This document shows positions 20,168-29,420 of a stretch of DNA of 64,000 bases, piece after piece. Below the pieces are notes generated by a model. It saw only the letters and a list, made by a program, of their open reading frames with translations. It was not told where the DNA came from and ran no database searches. The stretch spans positions 372,001 to 436,000 of the forward strand of contig NC_006039.1 in the NCBI RefSeq assembly GCF_000002515.2, read 5' to 3'. The stretch is from Kluyveromyces lactis (Eukaryota; Ascomycota; Saccharomycetes; Saccharomycetales; Saccharomycetaceae). The translations under genes were made by a program, and so were the position numbers. Position 1 is the first letter of the stretch; the number at the start of each line of letters is the position of its first letter.

Positions 20168-22822
20168 ATGCCATGGTCACCAGATAACGAAGGACTAACT
20201 CAACTTTGTTTGACATTACAACATGCTGTTTCAACTAATTCTGATGAGAGACAGCAAGCACTCGATGCATTGGAAACATTCAAATTAGAACCACAGTTTG
20301 CCAATTATTTATGTTACATTTTACTTCATCTTGAGGAAATGGATCAGTTAAGAGGTACTGCAGGTATTCTTTTGAAGAATTGCATATTGGGAGGCAACAT
20401 CGTTGACCTAGGGTATGTCAAATCAGAAATTGTACGCGGGTTGTGTTTGAATAACAAATTTATTGTCAAGATTACTGGTATTGTAATTGCAGCCTTGTAT
20501 TCTACTTATTATAGACAGCATAGAGAAGATCCTCAAGGGTTAATCACACTTGCACAATTAATTGAGCTCGCGAGAGACAATAACGAGGGTTCTTTGAAGG
20601 CCTTATCCAAAATGATGGAGGATGGTGCACAGTTTTTCCAGTTACAATGGTCGAACAATCAGGTGCCGATTGGAGAATTGGTATCGTTGTTTTTGACTTT
20701 GATGGTAGAAGGTAAGACACCAGTAGTCAGATCTGAGAGCATCAACTGTTTGAACAATATTATCCCGTTACAGTGCCAAGAATTATCCGTTAATTTAGAT
20801 ACTTTATTGACAAACATCTTCTCGTTAGCATCTAGCGAATCTTCATATTTAGTCAAACAACAAATTTGCCAGTGTTTGACCCTGAACTTAGAGTTCAGAC
20901 CAGACAAACTCATGACACATCTACAGGGCATCATACAATTCATGGGACATTTGATTGTTAACACTGATAGAAACGATAGTGAAGAGGAGAAAGTTGCATT
21001 GGGAGCATGTGAGTTTATACTTGCGTTGGTGTCGAATACAAACGTACCAGATCATCTGATACAACCTTATGTGCAAGAACTTGTTCCACTTCTTTTGACA
21101 AACATGGTTTATAGCCAGGAAGAAATTGTTGTTATGGAAGCTTCCAACGGGGATGATGCAGACTCTGAAGACAAAGATGAAGATATCAAACCAGTTTCAG
21201 CAAAAATACAAAAGAAAAATGACGATGATAATGACGAAGACTCTGATGATGACGAAAACTTTGATCATGAATGGAACTTAAGAAAATGTGCAGCATCAGT
21301 ACTCGATATACTTACCGGCATATTTCCGAAGGAAGTCATAGAAACAGCACTTCCACTACTTAGAGAACATTTGACTTCGGATAGTTGGTACATTAGAGAG
21401 GCAACAACACTATCTCTTGGTGCTATGGCTGAAGGTGGCATGAAATACTTCGATGGTCAATTGCCAGCGTTGATACCATTTTTGGTCGAGCAATTGAAAA
21501 GTCCATGGTTCCCAGTTAGAAGAATGACCTGCTGGACTCTAAGCAGATTCTCCATTTGGATCTTGGATGATCGTACCGAATTTTTAATGCCGGTACTAAA
21601 TCCTATCATGGAAACTTTACTGGACAAAAAGAAAGGTGTCCAAGAGGCAGCCATTACGGCAATTGCCACTTTTATCGAGAATAGTGATCCTGATATAGTT
21701 GGTACAGTCCTATATGAGCCACTATTAGACAGATTCGACGAATGTTTCAGATTCTATCAAAAGAAAAACTTAATCATTTTGTATGATGCGGTCAGTAGGT
21801 TGAGCGAGAAGTGTGATCTTGATGAACAAGCTATTACGAAGTTACTTCCCCATTTATTGAACAAATGGTCTGCTTTGGACGACAATGACAAAGAACTCTG
21901 GCCACTCCTGGAGTGTTTATCGTATGTATCAACATCTTTAGGCCCCAGGTTCGCTCCGATGGCTATGGAAGTTTACAATAGAGCTTGGAATATTCTCTGC
22001 AGATGTGTTGATTTAGAAGCCAAATCACAAGTTGATCCAACGATAGTGGTTCCTGAAAAAGATTTCATCATAACTTCACTTGATTTAATTGACGGGTTAG
22101 TCCAGGGGTTAGGTTACGATTCCAAGGCCCTTTTATTCCCAAATCATGATACCAACATGTTTTCCGTCATCTTGCAATGTTTACAAGATCACAGCCATGA
22201 GGTAAGACAAAGTGCATACGCGCTACTGGGAGATATAGCATATTACTACGAGAGGCAATTATTTACAAGCGACTTCTCAAAGCGAATGGTGGAAACAATC
22301 GGAAACGAATTGATTCAAAACGGAGAAAACCATGAAGCTGTATCTACTGTCAATAATGCTATCTGGTGCCTAGGTCTCATGGCACATAAGATAGATCTGG
22401 GCCCTTGTATCATTGAAATAAGTAGGATAGTGCTGGACCTCTTCTGTTCTACTCAGTTGGTTTTACCAACAAGCATAATGGAAAATTTGTGCATCACCAT
22501 TGCTAGACTAGCTCATTTCCATCCAGAAATCTTCACACAACCACCTTTTGCAGGCGAAACCCAATGGCACAAATGGTGCTCTATAGCCAGTGAACTCACA
22601 GATCCAGAAGAGAAAACCGTCTCTTACACCGGTTTCATTAAAATAATGAACTTAATGGATTTCAATGCCCAAGGCATGCCTTCCGACAAAACCTGGGAGC
22701 TCTTTTTCAGAGGATTGCAACAAGATGTCGACATTTCCATTATATCAGAGGACCTCTACGCTTTGGCAATGAGGCTACCAGATCCTTGGCAACAATTGTT
22801 AATGAACTCCGGAATGTTTTGA
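20168..22822 (+). CDS. KAP104: Karyopherin Kap104 (transportin)
   Basis: Importin-beta family receptor that carries PY-NLS cargoes such as Nab2 and Hrp1 into the nucleus. The protein is built of HEAT repeats throughout; recognisable stretches include the N-terminal FANYLCYILLHLEE, RGTAGILLKN, the HEWNLRKCAASVLDIL block after an acidic loop (about 335-365, the H8 loop used to release cargo), SWYIREATTLSLGAMAEG, and SPWFPVRRMTCWTLSR. The frame opens at a TTG four codons earlier; ATG at 20168 gives 884 residues (918 in S. cerevisiae). Its S. cerevisiae ortholog lies on chromosome II, so it is inserted between chromosome I- and IV-type neighbours here. Confidence 0.95.
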   Translation: MPWSPDNEGLTQLCLTLQHAVSTNSDERQQALDALETFKLEPQFANYLCYILLHLEEMDQLRGTAGILLKNCILGGNIVDLGYVKSEIVRGLCLNNKFIVKITGIVIAALYSTYYRQHREDPQGLITLAQLIELARDNNEGSLKALSKMMEDGAQFFQLQWSNNQVPIGELVSLFLTLMVEGKTPVVRSESINCLNNIIPLQCQELSVNLDTLLTNIFSLASSESSYLVKQQICQCLTLNLEFRPDKLMTHLQGIIQFMGHLIVNTDRNDSEEEKVALGACEFILALVSNTNVPDHLIQPYVQELVPLLLTNMVYSQEEIVVMEASNGDDADSEDKDEDIKPVSAKIQKKNDDDNDEDSDDDENFDHEWNLRKCAASVLDILTGIFPKEVIETALPLLREHLTSDSWYIREATTLSLGAMAEGGMKYFDGQLPALIPFLVEQLKSPWFPVRRMTCWTLSRFSIWILDDRTEFLMPVLNPIMETLLDKKKGVQEAAITAIATFIENSDPDIVGTVLYEPLLDRFDECFRFYQKKNLIILYDAVSRLSEKCDLDEQAITKLLPHLLNKWSALDDNDKELWPLLECLSYVSTSLGPRFAPMAMEVYNRAWNILCRCVDLEAKSQVDPTIVVPEKDFIITSLDLIDGLVQGLGYDSKALLFPNHDTNMFSVILQCLQDHSHEVRQSAYALLGDIAYYYERQLFTSDFSKRMVETIGNELIQNGENHEAVSTVNNAIWCLGLMAHKIDLGPCIIEISRIVLDLFCSTQLVLPTSIMENLCITIARLAHFHPEIFTQPPFAGETQWHKWCSIASELTDPEEKTVSYTGFIKIMNLMDFNAQGMPSDKTWELFFRGLQQDVDISIISEDLYALAMRLPDPWQQLLMNSGMF

Positions 22823-23293
22823 ACAGAAGAAAAGCATGATGTATAACCGTCATTGTTAACCAGTTACATAACGAATAGGTTACGACGCTCGTATGTGTAG
22901 GCAAATAATTTCGATAACCATACCCTTCCCCTCTTCTCCTGAGGCAAAGAGTCGTAGTAAATCACAACTGTCCAGCCGTTGCAATCACGTGATGCAGTCC
23001 TAGGCAAGAGCGTTTTCGGTTTTCTCCGAAAGAATACCTTCGAGATGACTGGATCGTACTGATAAAAAAAAGAAAAATCGAAAAATTCCGAGCTGATAAG
23101 GCCCGTAATCTCGAAGAGAGGTAAATATACCTGAAGCTGTGGCATTGGGATATATAAACTGGCACACAAGCTACAATGTGGTATGTAGTTTAATTTAAAT
23201 GTTTAGTTGTAAATGAGTACTGACTTGAATTTATCTTGATTTTTTCTTTTACCGCAACTTATTCTTTGAATCTGTGTCATAAAGGCATTGACA
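22823..23293. promoter_or_regulatory. DAL1 upstream region with GATA-factor sites
   Basis: About 470 bp containing four GATAA cores on either strand: 22913-22917, 23061-23065, 23095-23100 (GATAAG) and, reversed, 23231-23235. In yeast, allantoin genes are controlled by GATA factors Gln3/Gat1 and Dal80 through such sites (nitrogen catabolite repression). One TCACGTGA octamer sits at 22985-22992. No gene is seen in the region. Confidence 0.5.
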
Positions 23294-24892
23294 ATGATAC
23301 AAGCCGTCGCTTCAAACCATGTTGCATTCCATGAGGGCGTAGCTCCTGGCACGATTATCTATAGTGTAGAGAATGGTAAAATTTTGGATGTACTACAAGG
23401 AAGGGTAGCCACCGAAAGAGAACTAATAGGCTGTGGATGGAATTTAGAATCCTATGACATTGTTTCGCCGTACTTAATAATGCCTGGATTGGTGGACGCT
23501 CATGTACATTTGAATGAACCTGGTAGAACTGAATGGGAAGGATTCGAGACGGGGACCAAAGCAGCCGTCGCTGGTGGTGTTACTACTGTCATAGACATGC
23601 CTTTGAATGCCATCCCACCAACAACGAATATTAAGAATTTCAAGCTGAAATTGGATGCAGCAGAGGGCCAGCTGTGGTGCGACGTTGGATTTTGGGGCGG
23701 GTTAGTACCGGACAACTTAGCCGATTTGAAACCGCTAGTAGAAGCTGGCGTAAGAGGTTTCAAAGGGTTTCTTATAGATTCCGGTGTCGATGAGTTTCCT
23801 GCAATTGATAAACGATACATCCAACAGGCGTTGCACTTATTGCAAGGTGAGAAAACTATGGTTATGTTCCATGCTGAATTACAGCTACCAGAACCTGGCC
23901 ACGAACACACTATTGTAGACTATAATGGTGAACTGGGGACTGACAGTAATGCCGAGAACTTGCTTTCTGCAACCAAGTCATTATCATCTGTCGAACCAAA
24001 ATATGGTCAAGTTTCGGAATTAATCCAACATCACGAAGATCATTTGGATTCAATAACTACACCTCTCGAAGCCGCAGAAAATGAAATATGCGACCATTCA
24101 TTGTCCAAAATAGATCCATGCGAATACAATAGCTTTTTATTATCCAGACCGGATCATTTTGAAACAGACGCAGTAGCATTAATTGTCAGTTGTTTACGCA
24201 ACAGCATCCTTCAGAATGGGATCGAAAAGTCACCGTTCGTTCATATAGTACATCTAGCATCGATGGAAGCTTTACCAATCTTGAAACGGGCTAAGGATAT
24301 GGGACTTCCAATCACCGCCGAAACTTGCTTCCATTATCTTTCATTGGCAGCTGAAAGGGTTCCTAAATCCAAGACTTTTTACAAATGTTGTCCACCGATA
24401 CGTAGTGAGAAGAACAGAAAGGAACTTTGGAGAGCCTTAAGAGAAGGTCTAATCACTTCTGTAGTAAGTGACCATTCTCCATGTATACCGGAGCTAAAAG
24501 ACCTCGCAAAAGGTGATTTTTTTAGTGCATGGGGAGGAATTGCATCCGTCGGGTTGGGACTACCATTACTATACACTAACGGTGCTTCCATCGCTGAAAT
24601 CATTCAATGGTGTTGCGAGAACACCAGTAAGCAAGTTGGTCTTGATCACAGGAAGGGTTTCCTAAGAACTGGATACGACGCAGATTTTGTTATCTTCGAC
24701 ATCAATACCTATCAGACTGTCGACAACGATAAAGTTTATTTCAAAAACAAACTGACAGCCTATGATGGGTTCAAACTGAAAGGTTTAGTGAGAAACACCT
24801 ATGTTAGAGGAAAATTGGCTTTTGAACTTGACGGCATGGGACATAATAAAAACCCTCCCGGCCAGACAATTCTTGAACGCAGAAGAACATGA
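23294..24892 (+). CDS. DAL1: Allantoinase
   Basis: Zinc amidohydrolase opening allantoin to allantoate, first step of allantoin use as nitrogen source. Dihydroorotase-like core: metal ligands in HVHLNEPGR (H70, H72), the carboxylated-lysine block GVRGFKGFLIDSG (K157), HAEL (H193), HIVHLAS, and VSDHSP with the catalytic aspartate. ATG at 23294 is used (the frame begins at TTG). At 532 residues it is about 70 longer than S. cerevisiae Dal1 (460). The excess is a polar insertion, about residues 199-275, between the HAEL and SRPDHFE blocks. It stands alone between KAP104 and ERP3 and not in a DAL cluster. Confidence 0.95.
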   Translation: MIQAVASNHVAFHEGVAPGTIIYSVENGKILDVLQGRVATERELIGCGWNLESYDIVSPYLIMPGLVDAHVHLNEPGRTEWEGFETGTKAAVAGGVTTVIDMPLNAIPPTTNIKNFKLKLDAAEGQLWCDVGFWGGLVPDNLADLKPLVEAGVRGFKGFLIDSGVDEFPAIDKRYIQQALHLLQGEKTMVMFHAELQLPEPGHEHTIVDYNGELGTDSNAENLLSATKSLSSVEPKYGQVSELIQHHEDHLDSITTPLEAAENEICDHSLSKIDPCEYNSFLLSRPDHFETDAVALIVSCLRNSILQNGIEKSPFVHIVHLASMEALPILKRAKDMGLPITAETCFHYLSLAAERVPKSKTFYKCCPPIRSEKNRKELWRALREGLITSVVSDHSPCIPELKDLAKGDFFSAWGGIASVGLGLPLLYTNGASIAEIIQWCCENTSKQVGLDHRKGFLRTGYDADFVIFDINTYQTVDNDKVYFKNKLTAYDGFKLKGLVRNTYVRGKLAFELDGMGHNKNPPGQTILERRRT

Positions 24893-24978
24893 AGTACCCC
24901 ATCTTCTAATCATTTTTTTTTCTTCAATTTTGAATTACCTTTATTTGATGCATGATATACATATTATATATATATCAC

Positions 24979-25611
24979 TTATGATTTAAATTTACCTAGA
25001 ATATACTTCATTATTATAATTTCTAGAACAGCAATCGTCGGTACAAGAACTATGGAGCAAATTGATATGGTGACCAACCTCGATGCTATTGATTTAACAG
25101 TGTGGTGGTTTCTTTCTGCACGTGATTTGTACAGCTTCAAATTTCTTTCCAAGACTTGAAGCTGATCCTCTATTATATTTACAGAATCTTGCAGTGTCCT
25201 CACCAGTGAACTATCTATCGTCTCTCCTATCAAACGAGGATCTGCTGGCTTCGGTATCTGATCGAAACATATCTGTACAATGTCTAAATCAACAATCTTA
25301 GGATATTCATCACCAATGACACATAACGCATATTCACCAGTATGTTTCGCAGGAAATGTCCATTGCCCTTGCTCTTCGTCATCTTTGTAAATCATAGGAT
25401 ACTCTGTATCGTCCGGAGACCATAATTCATAGCTTACTCTGAAGGCATTGTTTTCTCCCTCTTGTACTGCGAAGTAATAAGATATTTTGCAGTCACTGTC
25501 ATCAACATCAATGTAAACACATTCTTTCCCATTCTTCTGTAATTGTACCGTTATTGGTGAGCTTTGACAGACAATCACAAGCGAAAATACCCATAACCAT
25601 GTAAACTTCAT
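24979..25611 (-). CDS. ERP3: p24 family cargo adaptor (Erp3-type)
   Basis: Member of the emp24/GP25L/p24 family of COPII/COPI vesicle proteins that sort GPI-anchored and other cargo between ER and Golgi. Signal peptide at residues 1-18 (FTWLWVFSLVIVCQSSP), lumenal GOLD domain with paired cysteines (CVYIDVDDSDCKISYYF and later CVIGDEY), coiled-coil (about 140-175), one membrane span near the C-terminus (about 180-203) and a short KYILGKFKS tail without a classical KKxx signal. The longer open frame to 25698 would bury the signal peptide, so the ATG at 25611 is preferred (210 residues). Which Erp paralog it is rests mainly on position: ERP3 adjoins CDC7 in S. cerevisiae. Confidence 0.85.
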   Translation of the reverse strand: MKFTWLWVFSLVIVCQSSPITVQLQKNGKECVYIDVDDSDCKISYYFAVQEGENNAFRVSYELWSPDDTEYPMIYKDDEEQGQWTFPAKHTGEYALCVIGDEYPKIVDLDIVQICFDQIPKPADPRLIGETIDSSLVRTLQDSVNIIEDQLQVLERNLKLYKSRAERNHHTVKSIASRLVTISICSIVLVPTIAVLEIIIMKYILGKFKS

Positions 25612-25898
25612 ATTTAATAAGTTATACATGAAGGTTGCTTTGTGTGTAAATGTCCTTTTATTCGACAATTCCCCTTTTAACGTCCTGTTTCTGTTCATTA
25701 ATATATGTCATTTCAATGTGAACTACTGCTGTTTGTTATTATATTTGGTTTCGACAATAAAAATGAAAACATCGCCAAAAAATGCATAGAATAAAAGAAT
25801 CAACGGATATAGCGTATCTGTTCTTGTAGAGTCAAACCAATGGGTATACAGCTCGTCTGTTAGGCTTCATATTAGGTGGCAATATACACACTATAATT

Positions 25899-27326
25899 AT
25901 GGATGACATTCCCGCTGAAATCATCCAGGAAATGGATGATTTGTACGATAAGGTACCACAGTTGTCATCCAGATACAAGCTACTGGATAAGATCGGAGAG
26001 GGGACCTTTTCATCGGTATATAAAGCTCAAGATCTTAGCAACGTATCTGGAAGGTTATACCCTGATCATTTCTGGGATAAGAATAGTAAACATGTGGCTA
26101 TCAAGAGGATATACGTGACAAGCTCGCCGAACAGAATTGAAAATGAACTTAAACTCTTAGAGTTACTGTCAAATTCGAATAACGTAGCACCATTATGCGA
26201 CGCGATTCGATACCAGGATCAGGTGGTTGTCGTCTTGCCCTGGTATCCGCATGAAGAATTCCGGCATTTCTACCGAGACATGCCTATCAAGGGGATAAAG
26301 AAGTACATGTTTGAACTTTTAAGCGCCTTGAAATACGTGCACTCATTTGGAATCATTCACAGAGACGTGAAGCCAACCAATTTCCTATACAACCCAATAC
26401 TTGGGAGAGGTGTGTTAGTAGACTTTGGTTTGGCTGAAGAGAATGAAGAGTTGTACTTGCCTGACCTCAACTATCGTGTGTATGTTAATGACCAGGGAGA
26501 GAAGGTTTGTAATTGTTCTTCACCGTATGCTAACAACAAAAAGACATCACATCTGCCGTTGATATCCATTCAGAACGGGCAGCTTAACGTTAGAGGGGCA
26601 AATGAATTAAGTGCTGCACAAAGTGAGAATCTCATGAAGGCAGAATTGAGTAAGGGGTACCCAAAACATGAAACTAGGAGGCAGCGTAGAGCTAATAGAG
26701 CTGGTACGAGAGGGTTCAGAGCGCCAGAAGTGCTTATGAAATGTTCTTTCCAAACTCAAAAAATTGACATTTGGTCAGTTGGTGTGATACTGTTAAGTTT
26801 CATCAGCAGAAGGTTCCCAATCTTTCAAAGCATGGATGATATTGACGCCTTTCTGGAGATATGTTGCATTTTTGGAATCAAGCCCATGCAAGAAGTCGCC
26901 AAGTTCCATGGGTTGGGACTAGACATGACAAAGGTTCCAGGTTTCCATTCGGAAGGATATCCTGGGGGGCTACAAGGTTTTGTGAGAGCTTTACTTGACA
27001 AAGAAGTGGAGGAAGGAACATTACCAGAGTATTCCATAGCGTTCGAGACGTTGGATTATTTGACACAATTTGACAAACAACTCACGCCAAGTTTAGGCCC
27101 AGACGATGAAGAGGATATTGATGATAAAATACGGAGCTACAAACAAGCAGTTTGGGACGATCATTTTTGGTGTTTTGATCTCTTGGCAAAATGTTTCGAA
27201 CTCAATTCATACAAAAGACCCAGCGCCAGTGATCTTCTTGAACATTTATGGTTCAAAGAACTGAACGAAGATTTACTTGATAGAGATCAAAGAAGAGAAG
27301 ATCACTTCACCGGGGTCGTTGAGTAA
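25899..27326 (+). CDS. CDC7: Cdc7 kinase, catalytic subunit of DDK
   Basis: Serine/threonine kinase that with Dbf4 phosphorylates Mcm2-7 to fire replication origins. Kinase landmarks: IGEGTFSSVYKAQ (about 31-43), VAIKRIYV (about 66-73), IHRDVKPTNFLYN (about 152-164), DFGLAEE (about 172-178), a long Cdc7-type insert in the activation segment, then TRGFRAPEVLMKC and DIWSVGVILLS. A second insertion separates the later lobes (DDEEDIDDKIRSYKQAVWDDH), again typical of Cdc7. Length 475 against 507 in S. cerevisiae. DBF4 is not in this window. Confidence 0.96.
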   Translation: MDDIPAEIIQEMDDLYDKVPQLSSRYKLLDKIGEGTFSSVYKAQDLSNVSGRLYPDHFWDKNSKHVAIKRIYVTSSPNRIENELKLLELLSNSNNVAPLCDAIRYQDQVVVVLPWYPHEEFRHFYRDMPIKGIKKYMFELLSALKYVHSFGIIHRDVKPTNFLYNPILGRGVLVDFGLAEENEELYLPDLNYRVYVNDQGEKVCNCSSPYANNKKTSHLPLISIQNGQLNVRGANELSAAQSENLMKAELSKGYPKHETRRQRRANRAGTRGFRAPEVLMKCSFQTQKIDIWSVGVILLSFISRRFPIFQSMDDIDAFLEICCIFGIKPMQEVAKFHGLGLDMTKVPGFHSEGYPGGLQGFVRALLDKEVEEGTLPEYSIAFETLDYLTQFDKQLTPSLGPDDEEDIDDKIRSYKQAVWDDHFWCFDLLAKCFELNSYKRPSASDLLEHLWFKELNEDLLDRDQRREDHFTGVVE

Positions 27327-27630
27327 TGAAATCCAGAACGAAACAAAAATATTTGACGAAAATTAGCATATATTCACCGCAATAACTTAGAGCAGAACTC
27401 ATTTTTTATATACATGCATTCATATATAGAGTTCTTTAACCGATAGAGTAATTTAATACTTTGCATTCATCATCATTATTATATTTAGTTTACAAACGTT
27501 GCCAACGCTTTGACGGCATAAGTTAGAGAACAAGTGCGTAAATAAACGAGTAAAACAGCGTTATTCACTTAAGAGAGAATGCTATAATACCCCAAGTCAA
27601 ATATGTATGTGGTGATAGTAATTGGTGAAT
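27327..27630. other. Convergent CDC7/TSC13 3' spacer
   Basis: About 300 bp of AT-rich sequence between two convergent genes; presumably both polyadenylation regions. I see nothing else in it. Confidence 0.4.
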
Positions 27631-28590
27631 TCAGAACAAGAATGGGATCAAGAATGCTCTCTTGGTACCATATTTCTTGTTTTTCTTTTGAGCCCACAAG
27701 TACATCTGAACCACCGAGACAACAAGGAAAAGAACTGAGAATAAGTTCAACTTGAACAACAAAGTGAAAAACATCCAAGCCCAAGATTCAAAAGTGTAAT
27801 TTGGAGCGACAAGTAGTTTGAACAACCCAGAATTCAATGGGACTCTCTTCGTGACACCGTTTCTCTTTTGTTCATCACCCCATCTACGCAATGCGACATG
27901 GATATAGAAATTGAACATCTCTGACAATCCAAACAAAGCGGTTAAGACTCTGAAATCAGATATCTTGAGAGCGCTGTAAACTCTGTATAAGGTCTTGTTA
28001 GCGAATGGGAACCCGTAACCAAAGTAACCCAACGAGATCAACCCGTTCAAGATCCAGTAATGGAAAGAGTTCTTGAACAAATTGAACAATGGCATGGTTT
28101 CCAGGGAGAAAGAATGAATGAACAATGTTTCGAATTCTCTCTTTAGATAATGGACCATAATCAGACGGTAGATGAACTTATTGAAGAAATCGTTATATGG
28201 AACATTTTTAGAATGAAATTTGTCCCTAACTGTTGCGTTTAAAGACAAAAGGTAAACTAAAGAATGGATCAAGATCGGACCCAAATATTCGATGAAAAAC
28301 ACCAGTCTCCAAGAGATCTGCGGACCCAAATCCTTAACATACCACTCGTTAACTGAATCGAACGTGTTTTTCTTACCAACATCGTTCAATTCAGAGGGCC
28401 CAATGGCGACTTGCTTACCTTCTTTCAGATAGCTTAACCTTAACCTGTTAACGCTAATATTGTGATTGCTTTTCGAAATCTGTTGCAAAACAGATTGATA
28501 TGTCAACGTATTTTCTGTTGGAACTTCCAACTTGACGTCTTTTAAGCTCTTTGAGCGTGATTTAATAAAAATTGAACTGGATGCAGACAT
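27631..28590 (-). CDS. TSC13: Very-long-chain enoyl-CoA reductase Tsc13
   Basis: ER membrane enzyme catalysing the last reduction (trans-2-enoyl-CoA to acyl-CoA, NADPH) in the very-long-chain fatty acid elongation cycle that feeds sphingolipids. N-terminal ubiquitin-like segment (about 1-85), then the multi-span steroid 5-alpha-reductase-type domain with LGPQISWRLVFF, KREFETLFIHSFS, LFKNSFHYW and YFGYGFPF blocks, and the C-terminal APNYTFESWAW and WAQKKNKKYGTKRAFLIPF, where the basic run resembles an ER-retention tail. 319 residues against 310 in S. cerevisiae. It is convergent with CDC7 and divergent from NOP1, as on S. cerevisiae chromosome IV. Confidence 0.97.
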   Translation of the reverse strand: MSASSSIFIKSRSKSLKDVKLEVPTENTLTYQSVLQQISKSNHNISVNRLRLSYLKEGKQVAIGPSELNDVGKKNTFDSVNEWYVKDLGPQISWRLVFFIEYLGPILIHSLVYLLSLNATVRDKFHSKNVPYNDFFNKFIYRLIMVHYLKREFETLFIHSFSLETMPLFNLFKNSFHYWILNGLISLGYFGYGFPFANKTLYRVYSALKISDFRVLTALFGLSEMFNFYIHVALRRWGDEQKRNGVTKRVPLNSGLFKLLVAPNYTFESWAWMFFTLLFKLNLFSVLFLVVSVVQMYLWAQKKNKKYGTKRAFLIPFLF

Positions 28591-29420
28591 AAAGGGACAC
28601 TTATCTAGGTAATATCTTCAACTGTCGGATTAAAATATACAGCGATAGTTTGGAAAATAGGATCTCAAAACTAAACCAGAAAATTTATCCAGATATACTA
28701 ATTCAGATTCTGATTGCTATAACGTACAAAAGTCAAAGCTGGTTCCACTTCTCTGATTTTTTATCTGCTTTTATAAAGATACCGATATTCACAACAACAA
28801 CCAAAAATGATCTCATCTGCATATTTTCGCAATGTTGACTATGAAAAACTTGTATAGAAATCCTTAGTAAACGTACGCATTGTAGCAAGTATCTGGCTCA
28901 ACATAGCAAAAAAAAATCTTGAAAAGTTGTAGATTCATATGATTATATAATCAATTCATATCACGTGATACAGATGTGACAATAGTCATGTGACTTTAAC
29001 GTTCATCGTTCTGTACGTACCAAGAGGCACAGAAAGACCAAAGATGAGAACTTTGAAAAAGAAATTTAATATTGTTTTTTCATTCAAAATTTTTCAGCTG
29101 AAAAAAAAAAGTTTCGAAAGCTCATCTCATCGAATGTAAAGTAAGAGTTTATTAAGTTGTTCTTGCTTGAAAGAAGTAATCAATTGTTTATAGAATAGTA
29201 TTGTGTACGTTTTCTGTTCCTATAATCTACCCATTTTAGAAGAGTTTTACAGCCGTCCAGGATTCTGTTTCAAAGTCAACGACAATACCTGTTACTGATT
29301 CACAATTTTAATTCTTTTTTTTTCCTTTGTCCAATTTAGAGAGAAGAAGATCAAGAGCAGCAACAGCAGCATAATCATTATATCTCAAGACAGATAATTC
29401 CCAACTAGTTAAGAATAATA
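28591..29420. other. Divergent TSC13/NOP1 promoter region
   Basis: About 830 bp without a credible gene. It contains a TCACGTGA octamer at 28961-28968 and the ribosome-biogenesis-type elements listed separately. An A-rich tract (29101-29110) lies between those elements. Confidence 0.5.
29086..29132 (+). promoter_or_regulatory. RRPE-like plus PAC-like elements upstream of NOP1
   Basis: AAAATTTTTCA at 29086-29096 matches the RRPE consensus. GCTCATCTCATCG at 29120-29132 is a doubled form of the PAC core. This pair marks ribosome-biogenesis genes in S. cerevisiae (Stb3 and Dot6/Tod6 targets), and fibrillarin belongs to that class. The same elements recur upstream of DBP9 and EFM7. Confidence 0.65.
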
